Source: Cupriavidus sp. P-10 (lineage in GTDB: Bacteria; Pseudomonadota; Gammaproteobacteria; Burkholderiales; Burkholderiaceae). From it: a stretch of DNA of 64,000 bases. The notes below the pieces were generated by a model. It was not told where the DNA came from, did not search any database, and saw nothing but the letters and a program-made list of their open reading frames with translations. Where the stretch lies: contig NZ_AP025171.1 of NCBI RefSeq assembly GCF_003402535.2, forward strand, positions 1,860,001-1,924,000. Direction: 5' to 3'. Shown here in pieces: positions 36,982 to 45,867 of this stretch; positions within the stretch are counted from its first letter, which is position 1; the number at the start of each line of letters is the position of its first letter. The translations under genes and the position numbers were made by a program.

Positions 36982-39351
36982 TTAGTCCCTGCTGCTGGCT
37001 GCCCCCACCCGCAGCCCATTGAACACCACCAGCAAGCTCGCGCCCATATCGGCGAACACCGCCATCCACATCGTCCCCATCCCCATCACCGTCAGCGCCA
37101 GGAACACCGCCTTGATGCCCAGCGCGAGCGTGATGTTCTGCACCAGGATGCGCGAAGTGCGGCGTGACAAGCGGACGAATTCAGGGATCTTGCGCAGATC
37201 GTCGTCCATCAGCGCCACGTCGGCCGTCTCGATGGCAGTGTCGGTGCCGGCCGCGCCCATGGCGAATCCAATATCGGCACGCGCCAGCGCCGGCGCGTCG
37301 TTGATGCCGTCGCCGACCATGCCGATGCGGCCACCGCGCGCGTGCGCGGCGTCGGCCAGCGCGGCGATGCCGTCGGCCTTGTCCTGCGGCAGCTGGTTGC
37401 CGCGCGCCTCGTCGATGCCGACCTCTGCCGCAATGGCCTGCGCGGTATGCGGATTGTCGCCCGACAGCATCAGCGTCTTCACGCCGAGCGCATGCAGTTC
37501 GGCAAGCGCCTGCCGGCTGGTCTGGCGCACGGTGTCGGCCACCGCAAAGAGCGCCAGCGCGGTGGCGGCGCCGTTGTCTTCGACGCGCGCCAGCAGCACC
37601 ACGGTCTTGCCTTCGCGCTCGATCGCTTCCAGACGTGCCTCCAGCGCCGGCGAGCAGGCGCCCAGGTCATGCACCAGCCGGTGGTTGCCGAGCTGGTACT
37701 CCACGCCCTGCACCTTGCCGCGCGTGCCGCGCCCGGGGAGCGCCTCGAAATCGTCCACCGGCATCGTTGCGATGCCCTCCCCGGCCGCCGCGGCGGCGAC
37801 CGCGCGCGACACCGGGTGGTCCGAGCGCGCAGCCAGGCTGGCCGCAATCGCGCGCGCCTGCAGCGGCGCGTCGCCCAGCAGCGCGTGGTCGGTCTGCACC
37901 GGCTTGCCGTGCGTGATCGTGCCGGTCTTGTCCAGCGCCACCCAGGCCAGGTGCCGGCCCTGCTCCAGGTAGACCCCGCCCTTGACCAGGATGCCCCGGC
38001 GCGCGGCGGCGGCCAGGCCGCTGACGATGGTCACTGGTGTGGAGATGACCAGCGCGCACGGGCAGGCAATCACCAGCAGCACCAGCGCCTTGTAGATCCA
38101 GTCGGCCCAGCCTCCGCCCGCCAGCAGCGGCGGCACCACCGCGACGGCCAGCGCGATCGCGAACACGGTGGGGGTATAGATGCGCGCAAACTGGTCGACA
38201 AAGCGTTGCGTCGGCGCGCGGCTGCCCTGCGCGGCTTCCACGGCGTGGATGATGCGCGCCAGCGTGGAGTCACTGGCGGGCGCGGTGACGGCGTATTCCA
38301 GCTCGCCCGACTGGTTGATCGAGCCGGCGAAGAGCGGATCTCCCTCGGCCTTGTCGACCGGCACGCTTTCGCCGGTGATGGGCGCCTGGTCCAGCGCGGA
38401 CTGGCCGCGCACGACCTTGCCGTCCAGCGCCACGCGCTCGCCGGGGCGCAGCCGCACCAGCGCGCCAACGGCCACGCTGGCCGCCGACACCGTTTCCCAG
38501 CTGCCATCGTCGCGGCGCACCGTCGCCTGCTCCGGCGCCATCGCCATCAGCCCGCGGATCGCATTGCGCGCGCGGTCCAGCGAGGCGGCCTCGATGCGCT
38601 CGGCCAGCGCGAACAGCACCATCACCATCGCCGCTTCGGGCCACTGGCGCAGCAGCAGCGCGCCGGTGACGGCGATGCTCATCAACGCATTGATATTGAG
38701 GTTGCCGTTGCGCAGCGCGATCCAGCCCTTGCGGTAAGTGGTCAGGCCGCCCAGAGCCACCGCCGCCAGCGCCAGCGCGGCCGGCAGCCACGGCAGGCCG
38801 AGCGCCAGCCATTCGGTCACCTCCGCGCCGACCGCGGCCACGCCGGCCAGCGCCAGCGGCCACCACGGCTTGCGCGCGGTGGTCTCCGGCAGCACCTCCT
38901 GCGCGGCCCCGGCGTCGAGCGGCACCGCCTGCATGCCGAGACTGCGGATAGCCGCGACCACCGGCTCCGGCGATGCCAGCGTGTGGTGGACCGTCAGGAT
39001 CCGCTGGATCAGGTTGAACTCCAGCGCCGCCACGCCGGCCATATTGCCCAGCTTGTTGCGGATCAGGGATTCCTCGGTCGGGCAGTCCATCGCGTCGATG
39101 CGATAGGCGGCGCTGCGGGCGCCGGCCGGTACCTCGACCGGCGCGGCTGTCGCGGGCGGTGTCAGGGCGATCGTCGACGCGCAGCCGCCACCGCAGCAGG
39201 CGGGCGCCGTGGCGGCCGGAGCCGCGTGCGCGTGTCCGTGCCCATGGCCGTGATCGTGATCGTGGCCATGCTCATGGCGGTGTGCGGAGTGATCGTGCCC
39301 CGGGCCGGAATGATCCCGGGGCAGTGCGTCTTCAGGTGACGTGCGAGCCAT
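36982..39351 (-). CDS. cadA: Zn2+/Cd2+/Pb2+-exporting P1B-type ATPase
   Basis: Pumps divalent soft metals from cytoplasm to periplasm. 789 residues. The N-terminal 42 residues hold a His-rich stretch (HRHEHGHDHDHGHGHGHAH), then a CCGGGC cluster and one HMA-like domain (about 80-150) with MDCPTEE instead of CxxC. Eight TM helices, phosphatase TGES, CPC in VIACPCALVIST (metal site), DKTGT phosphorylation site, HP motif (SDHPVSRAV) and GDGINDAPALA. CPC plus MDCPTEE fits the Zn/Cd/Pb class (ZntA/CadA/PbrA); exact metal preference is not decidable. A MerR-type promoter lies upstream, but no merR gene is adjacent. Confidence 0.93.
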   Translation of the reverse strand: MARTSPEDALPRDHSGPGHDHSAHRHEHGHDHDHGHGHGHAHAAPAATAPACCGGGCASTIALTPPATAAPVEVPAGARSAAYRIDAMDCPTEESLIRNKLGNMAGVAALEFNLIQRILTVHHTLASPEPVVAAIRSLGMQAVPLDAGAAQEVLPETTARKPWWPLALAGVAAVGAEVTEWLALGLPWLPAALALAAVALGGLTTYRKGWIALRNGNLNINALMSIAVTGALLLRQWPEAAMVMVLFALAERIEAASLDRARNAIRGLMAMAPEQATVRRDDGSWETVSAASVAVGALVRLRPGERVALDGKVVRGQSALDQAPITGESVPVDKAEGDPLFAGSINQSGELEYAVTAPASDSTLARIIHAVEAAQGSRAPTQRFVDQFARIYTPTVFAIALAVAVVPPLLAGGGWADWIYKALVLLVIACPCALVISTPVTIVSGLAAAARRGILVKGGVYLEQGRHLAWVALDKTGTITHGKPVQTDHALLGDAPLQARAIAASLAARSDHPVSRAVAAAAAGEGIATMPVDDFEALPGRGTRGKVQGVEYQLGNHRLVHDLGACSPALEARLEAIEREGKTVVLLARVEDNGAATALALFAVADTVRQTSRQALAELHALGVKTLMLSGDNPHTAQAIAAEVGIDEARGNQLPQDKADGIAALADAAHARGGRIGMVGDGINDAPALARADIGFAMGAAGTDTAIETADVALMDDDLRKIPEFVRLSRRTSRILVQNITLALGIKAVFLALTVMGMGTMWMAVFADMGASLLVVFNGLRVGAASSRD

Positions 39352-39384
39352 TTCTTGTTGTTCGCGCTGGTTTAACCTGATGAC

Positions 39385-39415
39385 ATTGAAGACCCTGTAG
39401 CGGCTACAGAGTCAA
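39385..39415 (-). promoter_or_regulatory. MerR-family-controlled promoter of cadA
   Basis: On the minus strand: TTGACT (39415-39410), 19-bp spacer, TTCAAT (39390-39385). The spacer holds the dyad CTGTAG-CCG-CTACAG. An over-long spacer with a central dyad is the hallmark of MerR/ZntR/CadR/PbrR promoters, which are untwisted by the metal-bound activator. About 35 bp from the start of cadA. Confidence 0.8.
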
Positions 39416-39465
39416 GCGCGCCAAGGCGCGCAGGGGGCGCGCAAGTGCTCGCCTCAATGCTCGCC

Positions 39466-39876
39466 TCAGTGCTCGCAATTGACCATCCACGACATGCCGA
39501 ATCGGTCGACGAGCATGCCAAAGCCTTCGGCCCAGAAGGTCTTCTGGTACGGCACCACCACCTGCCCGCCCTCGGCAAGCCCGTTGAAGATGCGCTCGCC
39601 CTCTTCCTTGCTGACCGCGCCGACCGACAGGCTGAAGCCGCTGAAGGCCGGGCGCTCACCCGGGCGGCCATCGGAAGCCATCAGCTGGGTCTCGCCGAAC
39701 TGGATATTGGCGTGCATTACCTTGTCCTTCCAGTCTTCCGGGATCTGCATGCCCTGGTCCGGCGGCGCCTCCTTGTAGCGCATCGCGAATGTCACCTGCG
39801 CGCCCAGCACCTTGCTGTAGAACGCCACCGCTTCGTCGAAGCGGCCGCCAAAATCCAGATAGGGTTGCACCTGCAT
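39466..39876 (-). CDS. PhnB-like VOC (glyoxalase/bleomycin-resistance fold) protein
   Basis: 136 residues from the ATG at 39876, which has an AAGGAGAG Shine-Dalgarno; an ATG at 39900 would add eight residues. VOC betaalphabetabeta repeats: VQPYLDFGGRFDEAVAFYSK, VMHANIQFGETQLMASDG and, at the end, FGMLVDRFGMSWMVNCEH. This is the PhnB/3-demethylubiquinone-type clade; despite names in databases, the function of most members is unknown. It points the same way as cadA but is separated by the cadA promoter. Confidence 0.85.
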   Translation of the reverse strand: MQVQPYLDFGGRFDEAVAFYSKVLGAQVTFAMRYKEAPPDQGMQIPEDWKDKVMHANIQFGETQLMASDGRPGERPAFSGFSLSVGAVSKEEGERIFNGLAEGGQVVVPYQKTFWAEGFGMLVDRFGMSWMVNCEH

Positions 39877-39996
39877 GTCACTCTCCTTGTGGGTTGCCAT
39901 CCTGGTTGCCTACCGATGCGCCGGCCGGGGTTGCCGCTGCCGGCACGCGCGCCATTATGCGCGCGTGCCGGGCGCATGCAAGCGCAGCGGGCCGCC

Positions 39997-41445
39997 TCAG
40001 GCCACCGTGGCAGGAGCCTGCGCCGCAGCCGCCGCGCCTTCCGCCGGGAATTGCAGCGAGAACACCGTTTCGCCGTCGACGCTGCGCACGGTCACGCTGC
40101 CGCCATGCAGCCGCATGATGGTGTCGACGATCGCCAGCCCGAGACCGGTCGAGGTGGCAGAATTGCGGCGCGACGGGTCGGCGCGGTAGAAGCGACCGAA
40201 GATATGCGGCAGCGTTTCCGGCGGGATCGCCGGGCCCGCATTGCTGACGCGGATGCAGGTGGTGGCGCCTTCCGGCGCGGGGACGCGCGTGGCATCCACC
40301 TGCACCGTGCTGCCCGCGGGCGCGTGGCGCAGCGCGTTGTCGAGCAGGTTGGTGACGGCGCGCCGCAGCAGCGTCTGGTCGGCCTGCACCGGCGCGTGTC
40401 CGCTAACCGCCAGCGCGACGTCGCGGTCGGCCGCAACCGCCTCGAAATACTCGGCCATCTTGTCGAGCTCTTCACGCGCGTCCAGCGTGCGCACGCCCAG
40501 GGCCACCTGCGCATGGTCGGCACGCGCCAGGAACAGCATGTTCTCGATCATGCGCGCCAGCCGCTCGTACTCTTCCAGGTTCGATTCAAGCAGCGTCTCG
40601 TATTCCGCCACGCCGCGGCTTTGCGCCAGCGTCACCTGGGTCTGGCCGATCAGGTTGCTGATGGGCGTGCGGAAATCGTGCGCCAGGTCGGCCGAGAATT
40701 CGGACAGCCGCGAAAAGCTGTCCTGCAGCCGCGCCAGCATGTCGTTGAGCGCGGCTGCCAGCTCGCGCAGCTCGGCGGGCGCGCTGCCCACATCGAGCCG
40801 CGTGGCGAGCCGGCTGGTGGTCACCGCGGCCGCATCCGTTGCCATGCGCCGCAGCGGCCGCAGTCCGCGTCGCGCCAGCACGAAACCGAGACCGGCGGCC
40901 ACCGCCGCGCCGCATAGCGTCGCCCACAGCAAGCGGTAGCGGTATTCGCGGATCAGCGCCACGCGGTAGCCGGCATCGCGCAGCACCACGATCTCGACCG
41001 CCTTGTCGGAATCGCCCAGCTGGCCCAGCGCGGCAATGCCGCGCGAAGGCACGCCATTGCGCGGATGCCAGGTCTGCAGCATGTCTTTCTCGGGCTGCGT
41101 GGTGGCCGGCAGCACCCGCAGCGGCGGCACGGATTCATTGCGCGGGTTGAGCGTGACCAGCGGCTCGCCCTGGCGCGAGCGCACCACCAGGATCAGCCCT
41201 TCATGGCCCATGGCGATATCGGCGAAGCGGTGCGTATCGGCGCGGATCTCGGCCTCGCTGCGCACTTCGCGCAACAGGTGGCGTACCAGCAGCACTTCCC
41301 CCACCAGCTCGCTTTCATCGCGGCTTTCGAGCTGCGCGGACAGCGCGCTGGACAGGTAGGCGGCCACGCCGACCAGGATCACGGCCGTGGCCAGCCCGTA
41401 CGCCAGCGCCAGCCGCGTGGTGATGGACGACGGCAGCCGCATCAT
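39997..41445 (-). CDS. Heavy-metal-type sensor histidine kinase (CzcS/CopS/IrlS family)
   Basis: 482 residues. TM1 about 12-34, periplasmic sensor about 35-168, TM2 about 172-192, HAMP about 193-245, HisKA with [16 protein letters not shown] (phospho-His at about 256), and HATPase with [18 protein letters not shown] (N box) and [15 protein letters not shown] (G box). HDFRTP and the overall length are typical of the heavy-metal sensor group. Start ATG overlaps the response-regulator stop by ATGA (a second ATG follows at once). The inducing metal is unknown (Cu, Zn/Cd/Co or Ag are candidates). Confidence 0.9.
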   Translation of the reverse strand: MMRLPSSITTRLALAYGLATAVILVGVAAYLSSALSAQLESRDESELVGEVLLVRHLLREVRSEAEIRADTHRFADIAMGHEGLILVVRSRQGEPLVTLNPRNESVPPLRVLPATTQPEKDMLQTWHPRNGVPSRGIAALGQLGDSDKAVEIVVLRDAGYRVALIREYRYRLLWATLCGAAVAAGLGFVLARRGLRPLRRMATDAAAVTTSRLATRLDVGSAPAELRELAAALNDMLARLQDSFSRLSEFSADLAHDFRTPISNLIGQTQVTLAQSRGVAEYETLLESNLEEYERLARMIENMLFLARADHAQVALGVRTLDAREELDKMAEYFEAVAADRDVALAVSGHAPVQADQTLLRRAVTNLLDNALRHAPAGSTVQVDATRVPAPEGATTCIRVSNAGPAIPPETLPHIFGRFYRADPSRRNSATSTGLGLAIVDTIMRLHGGSVTVRSVDGETVFSLQFPAEGAAAAAQAPATVA

Positions 41446-42143
41446 GCCTCGGCCGGCCGGTAGCCATCGCTGTCCTCGCCATCGTCGAGCACATAGCCCA
41501 TGCCGCGTCGGGTGTGGATCAGCTTGCGCGGGAAGGGGTCGTCGACCTTGGCGCGCAGGCGCCGGATCGAGACATCGACCACATTGGTATTGCTGTCGAA
41601 ATTGACATCCCATACCTGCGAAGCGATCAGCGAGCGCGACAACACCTCGCCGCGGCGGCGCGCCAGCAGGTACAGCAGAGCAAACTCCTTGGAGGTCAGG
41701 TCGATCTTCTGGCCGGCGCGCACCACGCGGCGGCGGATGGCATCGATCTGCAGGTCGGCCACTTCGATGAATTCGCTTTCGCGCAGCGGTCCGCGGCGCA
41801 GGATGGTGCGGATGCGCAGCACCAGTTCCGCGAACGCGAACGGCTTGACCATGTAGTCGTCGGCGCCCAGCTCCAGCCCCTTGAGGCGGTCGGACAGCTC
41901 GTCGCGCGCGGTCAGGAACAGCACCGGCGTGTCGCGCTCGCGGCGCAGCTCGCGCAGTACCTGCCAGCCGTCGAGGTTCGGCAGCATGACGTCCAGCACG
42001 ATCAGGTCATAGGGATGCTCGCGTGCGTGGGCCAGGCCGTCGACGCCGTCGCGCGCCAGGTCCACCACGAAGCCGGATTCGGTGAGGCCCTTGAGCAGGT
42101 AATCGCCCGCCTTGGGTTCGTCCTCGACAATCAGGATACGCAT
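41442..42143 (-). CDS. OmpR/PhoB-type response regulator (CzcR/CopR-like)
   Basis: 233 residues. Receiver: [20 protein letters not shown], phospho-Asp at 51 ([15 protein letters not shown]), [14 protein letters not shown] and [14 protein letters not shown]-terminal winged helix: [17 protein letters not shown] segment ([20 protein letters not shown]), [20 protein letters not shown] and [10 protein letters not shown]. Identical layout to CzcR, CopR and CusR of metal resistance. First gene of a two-gene operon with the kinase; likely binding site at 42211-42233. Divergent from a small periplasmic protein gene that may be its target. Confidence 0.93.
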   Translation of the reverse strand: MRILIVEDEPKAGDYLLKGLTESGFVVDLARDGVDGLAHAREHPYDLIVLDVMLPNLDGWQVLRELRRERDTPVLFLTARDELSDRLKGLELGADDYMVKPFAFAELVLRIRTILRRGPLRESEFIEVADLQIDAIRRRVVRAGQKIDLTSKEFALLYLLARRRGEVLSRSLIASQVWDVNFDSNTNVVDVSIRRLRAKVDDPFPRKLIHTRRGMGYVLDDGEDSDGYRPAEA

Positions 42144-42210
42144 GTGTCAGTCACTTTCCGGCGGCACCAGTGCCGCCATGGCGTAACGCTAGCCGAGGAT
42201 GGCCGAAAAT

Positions 42211-42233
42211 GGTCAAAGATTTCAGAAATGTCA
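42211..42233. promoter_or_regulatory. Candidate response-regulator binding site
   Basis: Contains ATTTCAGAAAT (palindromic apart from its central base, 42219-42229). On the minus strand it reads TGACATTT, then 10 bp, then TGACC, a direct-repeat arrangement like OmpR-family metal regulator boxes. It lies between the divergent regulator and the 42351 gene. Weak evidence. Confidence 0.35.
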
Positions 42234-42350
42234 TCGGAAACGCGGCATTTATCGGGTAATTGCCAGTAAAATGCGCGTTGACCGCCGACCCTCCCCGATG
42301 GTTCCCCTGCGCACACGCGCTTTCCCGTCCGCTTTGCCTTCGCCCGCCTG

Positions 42351-42791
42351 ATGAAACGCCTGCCGCGCCTGCCGAATTCCCTGCTGCTGTCGCTTGCCCT
42401 GATCGCGCTGCCCCTGTCCGGCGCCGCCGCGGCCGTGACGACCGTATGCAGCGCGGTGCAGGCCGCGGGATTGTCGCTGCCGGAACGGCATGTGGCGGCC
42501 AAGATGGAAGCCGAAGCGGCACTGGGCGGTGGCGGCGATGGCAGCTGCCGCGGTGCTGCCGTGCAGGTGATGGTCGAACCCGGCGGGCACGGCGCGCCGC
42601 TGCAACTGCAGGACGCCGGCTCGCCCCAGCCATCGGAAGACGACGCCGCGACGCTGCCCGCCCCGCCTGCCGCCGCAATGGGCGAGCTGCCGGAACTGCC
42701 GCCCGAGGTGATGGCCCACTGGGCGCATGTGGCGCCGATGGCAACGCCGGCCGTAATCAACGACCTGCTGCATTTCGCCACGCGCTGCTGA
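42351..42791 (+). CDS. Small periplasmic protein of unknown function
   Basis: 146 residues. Signal peptide of about 27 residues (LLLSLALIALPLSGAAAA). The mature part is acidic and Pro/Ala-rich with three Cys (TTVCSAV, GSCRGAA and the last residue, FATRC) and a few His (PERHVAAKM, MAHWAHVAPM). No recognised family. It is divergent from the metal two-component operon and shares its intergenic region, so metal-responsive expression is plausible but unproven. Confidence 0.6.
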   Translation: MKRLPRLPNSLLLSLALIALPLSGAAAAVTTVCSAVQAAGLSLPERHVAAKMEAEAALGGGGDGSCRGAAVQVMVEPGGHGAPLQLQDAGSPQPSEDDAATLPAPPAAAMGELPELPPEVMAHWAHVAPMATPAVINDLLHFATRC

Positions 42792-42879
42792 CGCGCTGGC
42801 CGCGCCGCATCGCGCGCGGCGTTCCTGTTTTCTCCCCGATTTGACTGCCACGCAGCGCCACTGGCGCTGCGCATGCGGC

Positions 42880-43194
42880 CTATTCGACGCGGAAAAAATC
42901 GATCGACTGCCCCGCGTTGACCGCGCGCTGCAGCCAGTCGGGGTATTCGCCCTCGCCATCCCAGCTCTGCCCCATGGCATTGCGGTAGAGCGGGCGCGGT
43001 GCGCCATTGGTTTTGGCGCGGACAACATCGGCGCCGGCCTCGGGCGCGGCCTTAACTGGAGATTCCACTGCAGGCGCCGGAACGTTGTCAAAGCATCCCG
43101 CGGCGACCAGGTCGTCAAGCGTCAATGCATGACGATCCATTTGCTCGTGGATCCAGGCCACCGCAGCGAGTTTGGCTGAATCAGACTCGGACAT
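42880..43194 (-). CDS. H-NS-family nucleoid protein
   Basis: 104 residues from the ATG at 43194 (MSESDSAKLAAVAWIHEQMD). The C-terminal 35 residues carry the H-NS DNA-binding motif in its beta-proteobacterial form: YRNAMGQSWDGEGEYPDWLQ, then RAVNAGQSIDFF. The N-terminal part is a short helical segment (AKLAAVAWIHEQMDRHALTL) with DDLVAAGCF, and the two are joined by an Ala/Pro/Val linker. The N-terminal oligomerisation region is shorter than in E. coli H-NS. Probably binds AT-rich or curved DNA; targets unknown. Confidence 0.8.
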   Translation of the reverse strand: MSESDSAKLAAVAWIHEQMDRHALTLDDLVAAGCFDNVPAPAVESPVKAAPEAGADVVRAKTNGAPRPLYRNAMGQSWDGEGEYPDWLQRAVNAGQSIDFFRVE

Positions 43195-43477
43195 GACTAT
43201 CGTGAGAGGCCCGCTGCATTTCCGCGGGCAATGAAGACCGGCGATGGAACCGCGGGCCGGTCGGATAGCCATGATTCTACAACCTTTGCCGGCGCTGCCG
43301 CGATTTGCGCGTACGGCGCAGTGCATTTCCTCGAAATTGCCATGCGCTTGCCGAGCAGGAAAATGCTGCATGACGGCAATGTCATGTAGGCGTCATGCTG
43401 GCGTGGATGGCGAGTGCCTAGACTTCTCTCTACCGCCGCTCCACCCCGGGGCCGGCACTCTTATGGAGAAGCGATCC

Positions 43478-43753
43478 ATGCAAGCACTCAGGCAAGTCTT
43501 TGTCGCCACCGCTTTGGTTGCGACCGTGGTCGGCACCGCGCAAGCTGCACCGCGCAGCGTCGATCCGTTCAGCGACGGCGCACGCAGCGTCCACGGCACG
43601 CGCAGTTCGTTCACCGACGGCGCACACACGGCCACCGGCACCCGCAGCAGCTTTACCGACGGCGCGCACACCGCCACCGGCCCGCGCAGCACGTTCACCG
43701 ACGGCGCGCACAACCCGAACGGCCCGCGCGACAGCTTCAGCGACGGAGCCTGA
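43478..43753 (+). CDS. Small secreted protein with five SFTDGA-type repeats
   Basis: 91 residues from the ATG at 43478 (GGAG Shine-Dalgarno; an ATG at 43463 would add five residues). Signal peptide of about 23 residues ending GTAQAA. The rest is an exact 14-residue periodicity: F-[ST]-D-G-A at residues 31, 45, 59, 73 and 87, with units such as SSFTDGAHTATGTR. Same design as the 26304 gene (FDPYSQGA, 13-residue period). Likely unfolded and periplasmic or extracellular. The DNA repeat is imperfect, so the periodicity is maintained at protein level. Confidence 0.78.
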   Translation: MQALRQVFVATALVATVVGTAQAAPRSVDPFSDGARSVHGTRSSFTDGAHTATGTRSSFTDGAHTATGPRSTFTDGAHNPNGPRDSFSDGA

Positions 43754-43781
43754 TTCCCGCCGCCCGCCACGCGGGATTGCA

Positions 43782-44669
43782 TCAGCGCACCGCGCCGTAG
43801 ATACGGCGCGCATCCGCGGCGTCGGCGATCGGCCGGCCCAGCGTGAGCCCGCCCTGCACGGCCTGCGCCACCAGCGCGGCGTTGCCGGGCGCGCGGCTGC
43901 CATCGCGCAGCAGCAGGTTGTTCTCGAAGCCCACCCGCACATGGCCGCCAAACGCGGCGGCCGCGGTCACGCAGGCATTCTCTTCGCGGCCGAAGGCACA
44001 GATCGCCCACGGCAGCGCATCCTCGCTTTCCGCGGCCACCTGCAGGAACGGCAGCAGGTCGTGCGGCGATGAAACCTGCCCCGCCGAATAGCGCCCCAGC
44101 ACATACAGCAGCGACCACGCCCCCGCCGGCACCAGCCCGCGCTCACGCAGCGCATGCCAGCGCCGCACGTCGGCCGCGTCGTACAGGATGACCTGCGTCA
44201 TCACGCGTTCGCGCGCCAGCCAGGCAAAGAACGCGGCCAGCTCGCTTTCCGGGATCTCCGGCACGGCCACTTCACGCAGGCCCACCGACACGGCTTCGGG
44301 CCGCAGTTCGCGCACCATCGCCATCTGTGCGGGTGCCTTGTACACGCCGGCGGCTTCGCTGGTCACCTGCACCAGCAACGAATCGCCGACAGCCTGCTTC
44401 ACGGCGGCCAGCGCATCGCGGTAGGCCTGCGCGTCGAGCGAATGGCGGCCCTGCGCGTCACGCACATGCATATGCATCATGGCTGCGCCGGCATCGACAC
44501 AGGCGCGCGCTTCCTGCGCCAGCGCCGCGGCGGTCAGCGGTACGGCGGGATGGTCGGCGGCCTGCTTGTAGGCGCCGTTGGGCGCGACCGTGACGATCAG
44601 CGGCGAATCGGCCAGCGCCACGCGGGCGGCGGCCGAAGGTGTCGAGGCGGACGGGTTGGCTTGGGTCAT
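43782..44669 (-). CDS. Beta-keto acid cleavage enzyme (BKACE, DUF849)
   Basis: Condenses a beta-keto acid with acetyl-CoA to give acetoacetate plus a new CoA ester. 295 residues, TIM barrel with Zn. Seen: PLIVTVAPNGAYKQAADHPA, AGAAMMHMHVRDAQGRHSLD (metal HMH), QVTSEAAGVY, AVSVGLREVAVPEIPESE and GGHVRVGFENN (catalytic Glu region). Known substrates include 3-keto-5-aminohexanoate and dehydrocarnitine. It overlaps the upstream dehydrogenase by ATGA, so the pair forms an oxidise-then-cleave module; the substrate is not fixed by the sequence. Confidence 0.88.
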   Translation of the reverse strand: MTQANPSASTPSAAARVALADSPLIVTVAPNGAYKQAADHPAVPLTAAALAQEARACVDAGAAMMHMHVRDAQGRHSLDAQAYRDALAAVKQAVGDSLLVQVTSEAAGVYKAPAQMAMVRELRPEAVSVGLREVAVPEIPESELAAFFAWLARERVMTQVILYDAADVRRWHALRERGLVPAGAWSLLYVLGRYSAGQVSSPHDLLPFLQVAAESEDALPWAICAFGREENACVTAAAAFGGHVRVGFENNLLLRDGSRAPGNAALVAQAVQGGLTLGRPIADAADARRIYGAVR

Positions 44670-45643
44670 GGCTGGATCTCGGGCAATTCAGGGGCGATCA
44701 GGTCAAGGCCGGCGCGCAGCAGGCGGTCGTAGCGCGCGCGCTCGGCGGCAATGGCTTCGGGGCTCCAGACATAGAAGCCCTCGCCGCGCTTCATGCCGTG
44801 GCGGCCGTCGGCGGCGCGCTCGGCCAGGCAACGCGCCGGATGGTCGTCGTTGCAGAAACTCGGGTACATGGTGGCACCGGCGGCGGCATGCACGTCGATG
44901 CCGGCATGGTCGCGCTGCAGCACCGGGCCCGCGGCCAGGAAGCGGAAGCCGAAGCCAAAGCGCACCGCCGCATCCACGTCCTCGGGCGAGGCAATGCCGC
45001 GGTCGATCAGGCTGAAGGCCTCGCGCGACAGCGCGTGCTGCAGGCGGTTGGCGAGGAAGCCCGGCAGGTCCTTGCGCACTTTCACCGGCACCATCGCGCA
45101 GCGGCGCATGAACGCGATCAGGGCGTCGGCGCAGGCTTCGTCGCTGTCCTCGCCCATCACCACTTCGACCAGCGGCACCAGGTGAGCCGGCATGAAGAAA
45201 TGCAGGCCGAGCATGCGCTCGCGCGTATCCAGCCCGGCGCCGATCGCGCTGATCGGGAAGCTGGAGCTGTTGCTGGCGAGCACCGTGTCCGGCCGCGCGC
45301 GCCGGACCAGTTTGGCGAACAGTTGCTGCTTGGATTCCAGCCGCTCGGGGATGCATTCGATCACAAGGTCGACCGTGGCCCAGTCGACTTCGTCGAGCGA
45401 GGCGGCCACGGACAGGCCGCCGGCGCCTTCGGCGCGGCCAATGGTGGCCAGGTTGTCGCGCACCCGCTCGGGCAGCGCGGCGCCGCGCGTGGCGTCGGGC
45501 TCGATCACGGTGGTGCGGCACAGGGCACGGGTCAGCACCACGGCGACATCGGCGCCCATGGTGCCGCCGCCCACCACCACCGCATGGGCGGCGCCAGGGC
45601 GGCCCGGCAGGCTGGCGGTGACCGGTTCGGTCGGATTCGGCAT
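44666..45643 (-). CDS. 3-hydroxyacyl-CoA dehydrogenase family protein (carnitine/3-hydroxyacid dehydrogenase-like)
   Basis: 325 residues from the ATG at 45643 (GGAGAA Shine-Dalgarno). NAD site AVVVGGGTMGADVAVVL near residue 22, VIECIPERLESKQQLFAKLV, ASNSSSFPISAI, LGLHFFMPAHLVPLVEVV and FLANRLQHALSREAFSLIDR. These match the small HAD family that includes L-carnitine and L-gulonate 3-dehydrogenases. Paired with BKACE it would supply the 3-keto acid, as CdhA and CdhC do in carnitine breakdown; here the thioesterase of that pathway is not present nearby. Controlled probably by the divergent LysR gene. Confidence 0.85.
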   Translation of the reverse strand: MPNPTEPVTASLPGRPGAAHAVVVGGGTMGADVAVVLTRALCRTTVIEPDATRGAALPERVRDNLATIGRAEGAGGLSVAASLDEVDWATVDLVIECIPERLESKQQLFAKLVRRARPDTVLASNSSSFPISAIGAGLDTRERMLGLHFFMPAHLVPLVEVVMGEDSDEACADALIAFMRRCAMVPVKVRKDLPGFLANRLQHALSREAFSLIDRGIASPEDVDAAVRFGFGFRFLAAGPVLQRDHAGIDVHAAAGATMYPSFCNDDHPARCLAERAADGRHGMKRGEGFYVWSPEAIAAERARYDRLLRAGLDLIAPELPEIQP

Positions 45644-45760
45644 AGGTTCTCCGGGGAAATCCTGCGGGATGGATGGGCTGCCCGGCGGCCACAGTTGCGC
45701 GCCGGACAACGGAATCCCGGCAGTGTAGAGAACTCGCTTTGATTGATGAAGTCGATTCTA

Positions 45761-45776
45761 TGGATAAAATGATCCA
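45761..45776. promoter_or_regulatory. Candidate LysR operator
   Basis: Inverted repeat TGGAT-AAAATG-ATCCA in the 224-bp gap between the divergent dehydrogenase and LysR genes. T-N11-A spacing within the dyad is consistent with LysR sites. Inference only. Confidence 0.4.
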
Positions 45777-45867
45777 CAAATCAGATCAATTGCACGACAC
45801 GGCACGATCCGACCTGTCGTGATCTCATGTTCTCCGCGGCGCACACCGCGCCCGTCACTGCCCGACC

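Noticed and set aside
37342..39339. 665-codon plus-strand frame opposite cadA
   Set aside because: Antisense shadow of the P-type ATPase; low-complexity Arg/His/Gln composition and no recognisable domain.
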